A DNA stretch of 64,000 nt from Sulfurospirillum sp. Its GTDB lineage: Bacteria > Campylobacterota > Campylobacteria > Campylobacterales > Arcobacteraceae. The stretch is taken from the NCBI GenBank assembly GCA_030491005.1, contig JAKZMJ010000026.1, positions 1-64,000 on the forward strand, read 5' to 3'. The notes below the pieces were generated by a model that saw only the letters and a list, made by a program, of their open reading frames with translations, had not been told where the DNA came from and searched no databases. Position numbers and translations under genes: made by a program. This document shows, piece after piece, positions 24,909 to 33,182 of this stretch (position 1 is the first letter of the stretch; every line of letters begins with the position of its first letter).

Positions 24909-25496
24909 ATGATGATAACAAAAGAAGATTTAACACAAGCTATCTTAGATATGGGAAATAGATTAGAAAAATCTAACAATAAATTAAATATATCTCATAA
25001 TAAACTAGCAGAATCTCAAGCAAAAACAGATGAACAGATGAAAAAAACAGATGAACAGATGAAAAAAACAGATGCCAGATTAGATAGAGTAGCTAAACTA
25101 GTAGGCAATATATCTAATAATCAAGGAGATATAGCAGAAGAGTTTTTTTGGAATACAATATCTTCAAGTCCTATATTAAATGGTATAAAATATGATTCTT
25201 CACATAAAAATGCACATAAAAGAATAGGTGATATAGAAGATGAATATGATATCTTAATGGTAAATGGAAAAGATATAGCTATTATAGAAGTGAAATATAA
25301 AGCACATACTAAAGATATAAAAAGACTCATCAATGAAAAGTATACAAACTTTAAAAAACTATATTTAGAATATAAGAATTATCATCATCACTTAGCCTTG
25401 GCTAGTTTTAATATCAATGATGATGTAAAAAAAATGGCTAAAGAAAATAATGTTTTATTATTACAAAGAAAAGGCGACTTAATTGAAACTATCTAA
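24909..25496 (+). CDS. Tandem array copy 2: coiled-coil PD-(D/E)XK-like protein
   Basis: A 195-residue copy almost identical to copy 1, differing mainly by two instead of three TDEQMKK-type heptads and by NKLNIS for NELNIS. It has the type A central block with GDIEDEYD. The catalytic-type residues (GDIAEEF, EYD, IEVK) are kept. The 54-bp gaps on both sides are the same as in the rest of the array. Confidence 0.8.
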   Translation: MMITKEDLTQAILDMGNRLEKSNNKLNISHNKLAESQAKTDEQMKKTDEQMKKTDARLDRVAKLVGNISNNQGDIAEEFFWNTISSSPILNGIKYDSSHKNAHKRIGDIEDEYDILMVNGKDIAIIEVKYKAHTKDIKRLINEKYTNFKKLYLEYKNYHHHLALASFNINDDVKKMAKENNVLLLQRKGDLIETI

Positions 25497-25550
25497 ATCT
25501 TTATTTTTAAGATATGTTATAATGTACTATTAGAGTATACAAAGGTATAA

Positions 25551-26075
25551 ATGATGATAACAAAAGAAGATTTAACACAAGCTATCTTAGATATGGGAAA
25601 TAGATTAGAAAAATCCCAAAAACAAACAGATGAACAGATGAAAAAAACAGATGCCAGATTAGATAGAGTAGCTAAACTAGTAGGCAATATATCTAATAAT
25701 CAAGGAGATATAGCAGAAGAGTTTTTTTGGAATACAATATCTTCAAGTCCTATATTAAATGGTATAAAATATGATTCTTCACATAAAAATGCACATAAAA
25801 GAATAGGTGATACAGAAGATGAATATGATATCTTAATGGTAAATGGAAAAGATATAGCTATTATAGAAGTGAAATATAAAGCACATACGAAAGATATAAA
25901 AAGACTCATCAATGAAAAGTATACAAACTTTAAAAAACTATATTTAGAATATAAGAATTATCATCATCACTTAGCCTTGGCTAGTTTTAATATCAATGAT
26001 GATGTAAAAAAAATGGCTAAAGAAAATAATGTTTTATTATTACAAAGAAAAGGCGACTTAATAGAAACTATCTAA
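25551..26075 (+). CDS. Tandem array copy 3: coiled-coil PD-(D/E)XK-like protein
   Basis: A 174-residue copy with a shortened coil: LEKSQKQ joins directly to a single TDEQMKK heptad. It has the type A central block with GDTEDEYD and a C-terminal half matching copy 1. All nuclease-like residues are present, so the length change only affects the coiled-coil arm. Confidence 0.8.
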   Translation: MMITKEDLTQAILDMGNRLEKSQKQTDEQMKKTDARLDRVAKLVGNISNNQGDIAEEFFWNTISSSPILNGIKYDSSHKNAHKRIGDTEDEYDILMVNGKDIAIIEVKYKAHTKDIKRLINEKYTNFKKLYLEYKNYHHHLALASFNINDDVKKMAKENNVLLLQRKGDLIETI

Positions 26076-26129
26076 ATCTTTATTTTTAAGATATGTTATA
26101 ATGTACTATTAGAGTATACAAAGGTATAA

Positions 26130-26696
26130 ATGATGATAACAAAAGAAGATTTAACACAAGCGATTTTGGATATGGGAAATAGATTAGAAAAATCTAACAA
26201 TGAATTAAATATATCTCATAATAAACTAGCAGAATCTCAAGCAAAAACAGATGAACAGATGAAAAAAACAGATGCCAGATTAGATAGAGTAGCTAAACTA
26301 GTAGGCAATATATCTAATAATCAAGGAGATATAGCAGAAGAGTTTTTTTATAATTCTATTAAAGCAAAACCTAGTTTAAATGGAATAACTTATGATTTTG
26401 TTGATAAAAATGTCACAAGAAATAAAAATAGTATAGAAGATGAATATGATATCTTAATGGTAAATGGTAAAGATATAGCTATTATAGAAGTAAAATATAA
26501 AGCACATACGAAAGATATAAAAAGACTCATCAATGAAAAGTATTCAAACTTTAAAAAACTATATTTAGAATATAAGAATTATAATCATCACTTAGCCTTG
26601 GCAAGTTTTAATATCAATGATGATGTAAAAAAAATGGCTAAAGAAAATAATGTTTTATTATTACAAAGAAAAGGAGATTTAATAGAAACTATCTAA
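26130..26696 (+). CDS. Tandem array copy 4: coiled-coil PD-(D/E)XK-like protein, central type B
   Basis: A 188-residue copy with one TDEQMKK heptad. The central block is the diverged type B (FYNSIKAKPSLNGITYDFVDKN, here cited only as FYNSIKAKPSLNG with RNKNSIEDEYD), set between segments nearly identical to the other copies. It also has YSNFKK and YNHHL in place of YTNFKK and YHHHL. This is a mosaic, as expected from recombination between copies. Confidence 0.8.
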   Translation: MMITKEDLTQAILDMGNRLEKSNNELNISHNKLAESQAKTDEQMKKTDARLDRVAKLVGNISNNQGDIAEEFFYNSIKAKPSLNGITYDFVDKNVTRNKNSIEDEYDILMVNGKDIAIIEVKYKAHTKDIKRLINEKYSNFKKLYLEYKNYNHHLALASFNINDDVKKMAKENNVLLLQRKGDLIETI

Positions 26697-26750
26697 ATCT
26701 TTATTTTTAAGATATGTTATAATGTACTATTAGAGTATACAAAGGTATAA

Positions 26751-27284
26751 ATGATGATAACAAAAGAAGATTTAACACAAGCGATTTTGGATTTGAAAAC
26801 ATCTCAATCAAAAACAGATGAACAGATGAAAAAAACAGATGAACAGATGAAAAAAACAGATGCCAGATTAGATAGAGTAGCTAAACTAGTAGGCAATATA
26901 TCTAATAATCAAGGAGATATAGCAGAAGAGTTTTTTTGGAATACAATATCTTCAAGTCCTATATTAAATGGTATAAAATATGATTCTTCACATAAAAATG
27001 CACATAAAAGAATAGGTGATATAGAAGATGAATATGATATCTTAATGGTAAATGGAAAAGATATAGCTATTATAGAAGTGAAATATAAAGCACATACTAA
27101 AGATATAAAAAGACTCATCAATGAAAAGTATACAAACTTTAAAAAACTATATTTAGAATATAAGAATTATCATCATCACTTAGCCTTGGCTAGTTTTAAT
27201 ATCAATGATGATGTAAAAAAAATGGCTAAAGAAAATAATGTTTTATTATTACAAAGAAAAGGCGACTTAATAGAAACTATCTAA
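26751..27284 (+). CDS. Tandem array copy 5: coiled-coil PD-(D/E)XK-like protein
   Basis: A 177-residue copy with a different N-terminal arm (ILDLKTSQSK in place of ILDMGNRLEKS), two TDEQMKK heptads and the type A central block with GDIEDEYD, as in copy 2. The DNA of its C-terminal half matches copy 2 more closely than its neighbour copy 4. Confidence 0.8.
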   Translation: MMITKEDLTQAILDLKTSQSKTDEQMKKTDEQMKKTDARLDRVAKLVGNISNNQGDIAEEFFWNTISSSPILNGIKYDSSHKNAHKRIGDIEDEYDILMVNGKDIAIIEVKYKAHTKDIKRLINEKYTNFKKLYLEYKNYHHHLALASFNINDDVKKMAKENNVLLLQRKGDLIETI

Positions 27285-27338
27285 ATCTTTATTTTTAAGA
27301 TATGTTATAATGTACTATTAGAGTATACAAAGGTATAA

Positions 27339-27884
27339 ATGATGATAACAAAAGAAGATTTAACACAAGCTATATTGGATATGGGAAATAGATTAGAAAA
27401 ATCTCACAATGAATTAGAAACATCTCAATCAAAAACAGATGAACAGATGAAAAAAACAGATACCAGATTAGATAGAGTAGCTAAACTAGTAGGCAATATA
27501 TCTAATAATCAAGGAGATATAGCAGAAGAGTTTTTTTGGAATACAATATCTTCAAATCCTATATTAAATGGTATAAAATATGATTCTTCACATAAAAATG
27601 CACATAAAAGAATAGGTGATACAGAAGATGAATATGATATATTAATGGTAAATGGAAAAGATATAGCTATTATAGAAGTGAAATATAAAGCACATACGAA
27701 AGATATAAAAAGACTCATCAATGAAAAGTATTCAAACTTTAAAAAACTATATTTAGAATATAAGAATTATAATCATCACTTAGCCTTGGCAAGTTTTAAT
27801 ATCAATGATGATGTAAAAAAAATGGCTAAAGAAAATAATGTTTTATTATTACAAAGAAAAGGAGATTTAATAGAAACTATCTAA
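27339..27884 (+). CDS. Tandem array copy 6: coiled-coil PD-(D/E)XK-like protein
   Basis: A 181-residue hybrid. The N-terminal arm joins the MGNRLEKS and TSQSK forms, with one heptad and TDTRL for TDARL. The central block is type A (SSNPILN variant) while the C-terminal part has the YSNFKK/YNHHL form otherwise seen with type B copies. This is direct evidence for reassortment of segments. Confidence 0.8.
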   Translation: MMITKEDLTQAILDMGNRLEKSHNELETSQSKTDEQMKKTDTRLDRVAKLVGNISNNQGDIAEEFFWNTISSNPILNGIKYDSSHKNAHKRIGDTEDEYDILMVNGKDIAIIEVKYKAHTKDIKRLINEKYSNFKKLYLEYKNYNHHLALASFNINDDVKKMAKENNVLLLQRKGDLIETI

Positions 27885-27938
27885 ATCTTTATTTTTAAGA
27901 TATGTTATAATGTACTATTAGAGTATACAAAGGTATAA

Positions 27939-28451
27939 ATGATGATAACAAAAGAAGATTTAACACAAGCGATTTTGGATTTGAAAACATCTCAATCAAA
28001 AACAGATGAACAGATGAAAAAAACAGATGCCAGATTAGATAGAGTAGCTAAACTAGTAGGAAATATATCGAATAATCAAGGAGATATAGCAGAAGAGTTT
28101 TTTTATAATTCTATTAAAGCAAAACCTAGTTTAAATGGAATAACTTATGATTTTGTTGATAAAAATGTCACAAGAAATAAAAATAGTATAGAAGATGAAT
28201 ATGATATCTTAATGGTAAATGGAAAAGATATAGCTATTATAGAAGTGAAATATAAAGCACATACGAAAGATATAAAAAGACTCATCAATGAAAAGTATTC
28301 AAACTTTAAAAAACTATATTTAGAATATAATACATATAATCATCACTTAGCCTTGGCTAGTTTTAATATCAATGATGATGTAAAAAAAATGGCTAAAGAA
28401 AATAATGTTTTATTATTACAAAGAAAAGGCGACTTAATAGAAACTATCTAA
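27939..28451 (+). CDS. Tandem array copy 7: coiled-coil PD-(D/E)XK-like protein, central type B
   Basis: A 170-residue copy, the last intact one. It combines the LKTSQSK arm of copy 5, one heptad, and the type B central block of copy 4, and has YNTYNHHL near the end. Its downstream sequence is not the usual 54-bp gap: after AATCTTTAT it changes at once to a fragment of the DGR reverse transcriptase gene. Confidence 0.8.
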   Translation: MMITKEDLTQAILDLKTSQSKTDEQMKKTDARLDRVAKLVGNISNNQGDIAEEFFYNSIKAKPSLNGITYDFVDKNVTRNKNSIEDEYDILMVNGKDIAIIEVKYKAHTKDIKRLINEKYSNFKKLYLEYNTYNHHLALASFNINDDVKKMAKENNVLLLQRKGDLIETI

Positions 28452-28465
28452 ATCTTTATAAAAAT

Positions 28466-28520
28466 TATAAAATCATCTCAAATAAATTGAGACAATTTCC
28501 TTATTTAAAATTGTTCTTTT
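28466..28520 (+). pseudogene. Fragment of a DGR reverse transcriptase gene
   Basis: About 55 bp are nearly identical (two mismatches seen) to RT gene positions about 22871-22925, in the region after the thumb. It has no start and no flanking RT sequence. It is either a piece copied from the intact RT gene or the last remnant of a second DGR. Confidence 0.8.
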
Positions 28521-28523
28521 ACT

Positions 28524-28560
28524 AGCTTTAGGACTTTTTAGGTCTTAAAGCTTTAGTTTT
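28524..28560 (+). terminator. Terminator-like hairpin after the array
   Basis: AGCTTTAGGAC (28524-28534) pairs with GTCTTAAAGCT (28542-28552), 11 bp with one G-U pair and a 7-nt loop, followed by TTAGTTTTT. It could terminate the tandem array transcript. Confidence 0.55.
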
Positions 28561-28711
28561 TAATTTAAGATTAAATAAAATAATTTTATAAACTATCTAT
28601 TATATCACTAATATTTATATTGATTTGGGTAAATGCAAAAGTTTTATTTCCTAAGTCTATACTGTCCCTCTTTGTCAATACCAATCCTAAATATATTTAT
28701 ATTCCAAACCT

Positions 28712-29961
28712 CTAAGCTACCTTTAGTAACACTTCTTTAGCATTATAACATTTATCATTAGAACAATTATAATATGCTTCATCTGGTGTTAAATAATCTA
28801 TTGCAGAATGCAATCTTTCTTTATTGTAAATATTAATATATTCATCTATTCCTTTTCTTGCCTCCTTGATATCTTTATATGAAGATGGATATACATCTTC
28901 ATATTTTAATGTTCTCCAAAATCTTTCAATAACAATATTATCAATTGACCTCCCTTTTGCATCCATAGATATGGATATTCCATTATCTATTGATATTTGA
29001 ATATGTTCATTTGCCGTGTATTGACTCCCTTGATCAGTATTTAATATTTGAGGTTTTGGATAGAGAGATAATGCTTTATTTAACACACTAGTTGTCAATG
29101 ATACATCCATTGAATTAGATAACTTCCATGATAATATTTTCTTAGTATTCCAATGTATAATAGCAGCCAAATAAACAAAGCCTTTCTCTAGTCGAATATA
29201 AGTTATATCTGTACTCCATACTTTATTTGGAGTATCTATGATTACTTGATTTTTATCATTTTTAAACTCTTTTAAAAGGTATGGATATTTCTTATGTTCT
29301 TTATTAGCTAAAGTAGTTCTAAGCTTAGGATATAATGCTCTTATACCCATAAATTTCATAGCTGTTTTTATCAGTTTTCTACCAACATTTAAACCCAATC
29401 TAGCCAAGAGTTTAACTATCCTTCTAGTACCATAGTATGGGTGCTTTGTGTGTATTACATCTATCGTATTTAAAAGCTTCATATCTTCATCAGAACTAAA
29501 TGAAATTACAGGTTCATAGTAGTGTGCTGTTTTAGATATATCTAATAATTTCAATTGCTTATTTAATGATAGTTTATGCTTGATATCAATCATCTCTTTT
29601 CTCTTATTTAATGATACCAAGCTTACGAGCTTTCCCTCAAGAAAATCTTTCTCTAAAGTTAATTCACCAACTTTCTTTGCCATATTATCTTTATCTTTTT
29701 GTAGTGTTTCAATTTCTATTTTATACTCTTTTACTAAAGCACTTTTATCAAATGCTAAACTTGCATTATCTAAAAACTGTTTCTTCCAATTTAATAAATT
29801 CTTTGGTAATACATTCGACAGTTTGCCTTGTGATATTAATCACAAGTTGTCCTTTACTCTTATTGTGTTGCTATCTCATTTAATGTCTTTGTTCCCTCTA
29901 AAACTTCTAAAACTAATTTTGCTTTAAAACTTGCTGTGTATGTTGTTCTTTTTCTACTCAT
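28712..29961 (-). pseudogene. IS3-family transposase, N-terminus disrupted
   Basis: The DDE integrase core is intact: Asp in STDITYIRL, Asp in LNTDQGSQY and Glu in VIERFWRTL, preceded by an HTH_21-like segment (HPYYGTRRI). The apparent start at 29683 is internal. Upstream the frame continues through LPKNLLNWKKQFLDN. The true N-terminus (MSRKRTTYTASFKAKLVLEV, start 29961) is in another frame and stops after about 34 codons, because roughly 45-48 bp containing a perfect palindrome are inserted near 29812-29860. Without that insertion the two parts would read as one IS3-type transposase. It is probably inactive unless the internal start suffices. Confidence 0.8.
29827..29846. repeat. Perfect palindrome inside the transposase-disrupting insertion
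   Basis: CTTGTGAT-ATTA-ATCACAAG, an 8-bp stem with a 4-nt loop, with further partial pairing outside (GACA/TGTC). It sits in the extra segment that breaks the transposase frame. Confidence 0.85.
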
Positions 29962-30051
29962 AATGTAATATCCTCTTTTCTTATCTTTATATTGTATCTA
30001 TTGGAATAAAAATATTTTATTAATCGGTTGTTTTATCTGGGGACATTATAT

Positions 30052-30277
30052 AGATATAGCTATTATAGAAGTGAAATATAAAGCACATACTAAAGATATA
30101 AAAAGACTCATCAATGAAAAGTATACAAACTTTAAAAAACTATATTCTGAATATAAGACATATCATCATCACTTAGCCTTGGCTAGTTTTAATATAAATG
30201 ATGATGTAAAAAAAATGGCTAAAGAAAATAATGTTTTATTATTACAAAGAAAAGGTGATTTAATAGAAACTATCTAG
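30052..30277 (+). pseudogene. Truncated eighth copy of the PD-(D/E)XK-like array gene
   Basis: Starting at AGATATAGCTATTATAGAAG the sequence matches the last ~74 codons of the array genes (IEVKYKAHTKD to GDLIETI). It keeps the IEVK strand but lacks the coil, the central block and the first catalytic Asp. The left edge abuts the IS right end, so the 5' part was probably removed by an IS-associated deletion. It has TYHHHL like type A copies and SEYKTY as a private change. Confidence 0.85.
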
Positions 30278-30307
30278 CTGCTACTTAAATCTTAAAATCC
30301 ACTCTCC

Positions 30308-31861
30308 CTACTTTTCTACCCTCTCCCAAACTATTTTAGATATATTCCTACTTTTTGTATCAAACTCTATACCTAAGAGATAAATAGGTAAATCTTTATC
30401 TAAATACTTTTCATGATAATTTTTCTCTTTTATTTGTGCTAAAGCACTTGTACCATCTACTTTAAACTCTATTATATATATAGAATTAGTTAATTTAATA
30501 GTAAGGTCAATTCTTCCTTTGTTTGTACAATCCTCACCTATTAAATCAAATCCTAAGGCTTTCATATAAGAGTAAAATACACTTACATAATATCCCTCTT
30601 TAGTGTGCATATCATTTTTAGTAAATAAGTTATAAGGAATCGAAGCATATAAGGCTTTTAGATGTAACACCAGTGTATCAAAGTCTTGAGTGAATAATGC
30701 TTTTTTAATATGGTTAGAATTTACTAGAGTATTGTGATTTTTAGTCATAAAATCAGCGACACTTCCAAGCAGTGATTGTCTTACTTCTTGGTTTGGAATA
30801 CCTAGATGATACTGTATGCTATCAAACACAGTCTGTGTATGAGTTATGGTTAAATACCCTGTTTGCCACATAAGAGTTTCTAGTTCTATATAATCTACAT
30901 CAAAACTATTTAACATTCTTTCATCTTTTACTATGTTCTCTAAGTTTGGTAAGAAATAATTACTTTTTTCTATTAGTTTAAGTAAGAATGTAGGAGTGGC
31001 AGTTGCAAACCAGTAGTTATGGTACACAAAACCTTTTTGAATAAAAAGTAATATATCAAAAGGATTATAAACTCCTTCTCCTAAGAACTTATATCCGTTA
31101 TACCATTTTCTTATCTTATTAAAGTCTTGACCTTTTAAATGCTCCTTAAAAGATGTCTCAACATCGTTTTGAGTATATCCACAAATAGTAGAATAACTTT
31201 TATCTAAAGTTATATCATTTATATTATTAAGTCCTGAAAATAAAGATACTTTTGAGAACTTAGAAACTCCTGTTATAAATACGAAGCGTAAGTACTCATC
31301 TGCTCCTTTAATAACACTATAAAAGTTCTTTAACTCATCTCGCAGTATCCTTGCTACATCAGGATTTTCTATATTATCTAAGATAGGTTTATCGTATTCA
31401 TCTACAAGAATAATTACTTGTTGTTTATATTTTTTATTAGCATTTATTATTAGTTCTCTAAAACAAAAAGAAGCATTTTCTTTGTCTTGGCATTCTAAAT
31501 CTAAATTGTTTTGATTTTCTTTTAAAATATTTAAAATGGTTTTACGAAAAGATTCCTTAGAAGAAAAATCTCCATCATTAAAACTAATTCTTATGATGGG
31601 ATACTTTACAAAGTCATATTTATCATAAATATAAAGACCCTTAAAAACTTCCTTATCACCCTCAAAAATAGTTCTTAAAGTATCTAAAAACAAAGACTTA
31701 CCAAATCTTCGTGGACGTGAGAGAAAAAAGTATCTCCCGTCACCATTTATAAGGTCAAGTGCTATTTTCGTCTTATCTACATACAAATAATTATCTTGTA
31801 TGATAGTTCTTAATGTAGATATTCCTATTGGTAGTTTTTTTAGTTTTATATCTTTTATCAT
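30308..31861 (-). CDS. AAA-ATPase-like/DUF1703 PD-(D/E)XK family protein
   Basis: A 517-residue protein. The N-terminal AAA_ATPase_like domain opens with LPIGISTLRTII and VDKT, has Walker A in RPRRFGKS (about 49-56), Walker B in VIILVDEYDKPIL (about 150-162) and a sensor in FVFITGVSKFS. The C-terminal domain has the DUF1703/PDDEXK_9 nuclease signature (GRIDLTIKLTNSIYIIEFKVDG, cited as IDLTI then IEFKVDG, about 455-475). The family is common and highly copied in gut and host-associated bacteria; its function is not established. It sits convergent to the truncated array copy. Confidence 0.85.
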   Translation of the reverse strand: MIKDIKLKKLPIGISTLRTIIQDNYLYVDKTKIALDLINGDGRYFFLSRPRRFGKSLFLDTLRTIFEGDKEVFKGLYIYDKYDFVKYPIIRISFNDGDFSSKESFRKTILNILKENQNNLDLECQDKENASFCFRELIINANKKYKQQVIILVDEYDKPILDNIENPDVARILRDELKNFYSVIKGADEYLRFVFITGVSKFSKVSLFSGLNNINDITLDKSYSTICGYTQNDVETSFKEHLKGQDFNKIRKWYNGYKFLGEGVYNPFDILLFIQKGFVYHNYWFATATPTFLLKLIEKSNYFLPNLENIVKDERMLNSFDVDYIELETLMWQTGYLTITHTQTVFDSIQYHLGIPNQEVRQSLLGSVADFMTKNHNTLVNSNHIKKALFTQDFDTLVLHLKALYASIPYNLFTKNDMHTKEGYYVSVFYSYMKALGFDLIGEDCTNKGRIDLTIKLTNSIYIIEFKVDGTSALAQIKEKNYHEKYLDKDLPIYLLGIEFDTKSRNISKIVWERVEK

Positions 31862-32093
31862 ATTCTTATCCTAAGTTAGATACTAAATAATTAGATTTAA
31901 TTATAGCTAAATTTATATTCTTAATATGTTTTAGATAGCTTTTTAGAAGTTTTTTGATAAAGTTTTTGTTCTATTTCCTTATATTTAGTATATTTTTTAA
32001 GGAGATTATGGCAATATATGAGAAATGGTAAAAAAGAAACTGGTGGTTTTTCATAGTTTGTTTTGTACTTTTTATTAATACAAAGGATTGATT

Positions 32094-33182
32094 ATGCTTT
32101 ATACAAAACAAAACAATATATCGTCATCACCTAGATATCTTACTATATTATTCTTACCTTTATTATTTTTCATAAGTGCATTTCTTGCTTATTTAGAATA
32201 TTTTTCTTTAAAAATAGAGATACATACTCTTATCATTCTAGCTTTCATTTTATTAGTATTTATATTTTTTATTAAGCATAATGCTTGGTATTCATTTTGT
32301 AAATTTAAAAATTCTTTTGAAGAAATATTATCTTCTATTGAAGAGCATTTAGATAAAAATAAATTAAGTATTAATAATCAAACAAAATCGTTTGGAGATA
32401 TTGAAGTTTTCTTTGATGATTATGTAAAACAAATAAGAAATGATAATTTTGCAAGTGTAGCAGCATCTGTTTTCCCAACTTTAGGTATATTAGGAACTTT
32501 TATAGCAATAGCACTTTCAATGCCTGATTTTTCAGTTCAATCACAAGCTGATTTAGATAAAGAAATAACAATACTTTTAAGTGGTGTAGGAACTGCATTT
32601 TATGCTTCTATTTATGGTATTTTTTTATCATTATTATGGATATTTTTTGAAAAAAGAGGTTTAAGTAAAATACAAAGCAATATTTTTAATGAAATGCAAA
32701 CATACAAAAATAGAATGTGGACTACAGAAGAAATTAGCCTTCTTAATATAATTGAAAATCAAAATAATACTAAACAATTATCAGATAAATTACAAATAGT
32801 TATGTCAAGTTCTTATGTAGAACAATTAGATAAAATTAGTAATGAAAAACTAAATACAATAGAATCTTTAAATAAAGAACACGAGAAATTAGAAAAATTG
32901 CTTTTTACTAGATATACGAATATTATTGATTTATTTGAACAAAGTTCAAAAAAACAAGATTTAATGATAAATAGTTTTGAAAAACTACATACTCAAATTA
33001 TGAAAAAATCTAATCAATCTTCAAAATCTTTTGAAGATTATGTTAAACATTCAACAGCTTTAAAAGCTGAAATTTACACAGTATTGTCATCTTTTCAATT
33101 AATTTCTAGTGATTTAAGAACTTTTGGACAAGATTTAATTCAAGATAATCTAAATAAAAGTATAAAAGATGAACAACAATAA
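32094..33182 (+). CDS. MotA/TolQ/ExbB-like proton channel subunit (ZorA-like)
   Basis: A 362-residue protein. ATG 32094 is preferred over TTG 32088 because AAAGGA at 32082-32087 is then correctly spaced. Four membrane segments are visible (about 15-38, 44-64, 135-155, 163-190). The third and fourth pack as VFPTLGILGTFIAIALSM and LLSGVGTAFYASIYGIFLSL, the MotA/TolQ/ExbB channel signature. A long coiled-coil tail (about 215-362) follows. It overlaps the OmpA-like partner gene by 14 bases. Together they form a stator-type ion channel; in the Zorya defence system this pair is ZorA/ZorB. No ZorC/D/E effector is recognised next to it. Confidence 0.75.
   Translation: MLYTKQNNISSSPRYLTILFLPLLFFISAFLAYLEYFSLKIEIHTLIILAFILLVFIFFIKHNAWYSFCKFKNSFEEILSSIEEHLDKNKLSINNQTKSFGDIEVFFDDYVKQIRNDNFASVAASVFPTLGILGTFIAIALSMPDFSVQSQADLDKEITILLSGVGTAFYASIYGIFLSLLWIFFEKRGLSKIQSNIFNEMQTYKNRMWTTEEISLLNIIENQNNTKQLSDKLQIVMSSSYVEQLDKISNEKLNTIESLNKEHEKLEKLLFTRYTNIIDLFEQSSKKQDLMINSFEKLHTQIMKKSNQSSKSFEDYVKHSTALKAEIYTVLSSFQLISSDLRTFGQDLIQDNLNKSIKDEQQ

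Larger units (their letters stand above)
28663..30045 (-). mobile_element. IS3-family insertion sequence
   Basis: A 1383-bp element bounded by imperfect inverted ends starting TGTCCC (left, 28663) and its complement GGGACA (right, ending 30045); CC and AT positions about 18-22 bases in also match. It carries one transposase gene on the minus strand. No direct target duplication is visible (left flank ends CTATAC, right flank begins TTATATAG), and the right flank enters a truncated array copy, which points to an IS-associated deletion. Confidence 0.8.

Noticed and set aside
24479-27721. Repeated 70-codon minus-strand frames inside the array genes
   Set aside because: They recur only because the plus-strand genes are repeated; hydrophobic composition is the complement of the coding strand and they lack start signals.
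24246-28451. The seven-copy array as a second set of DGR target genes
   Set aside because: Differences between copies are block-like and not restricted to adenines of the TR, there is no C-type-lectin-like domain, and no VR/TR homology was seen.
28466-28520. The RT fragment as an additional TR or VR
   Set aside because: It matches the RT coding region, not the TR, and has no homology to the target 3' ends.
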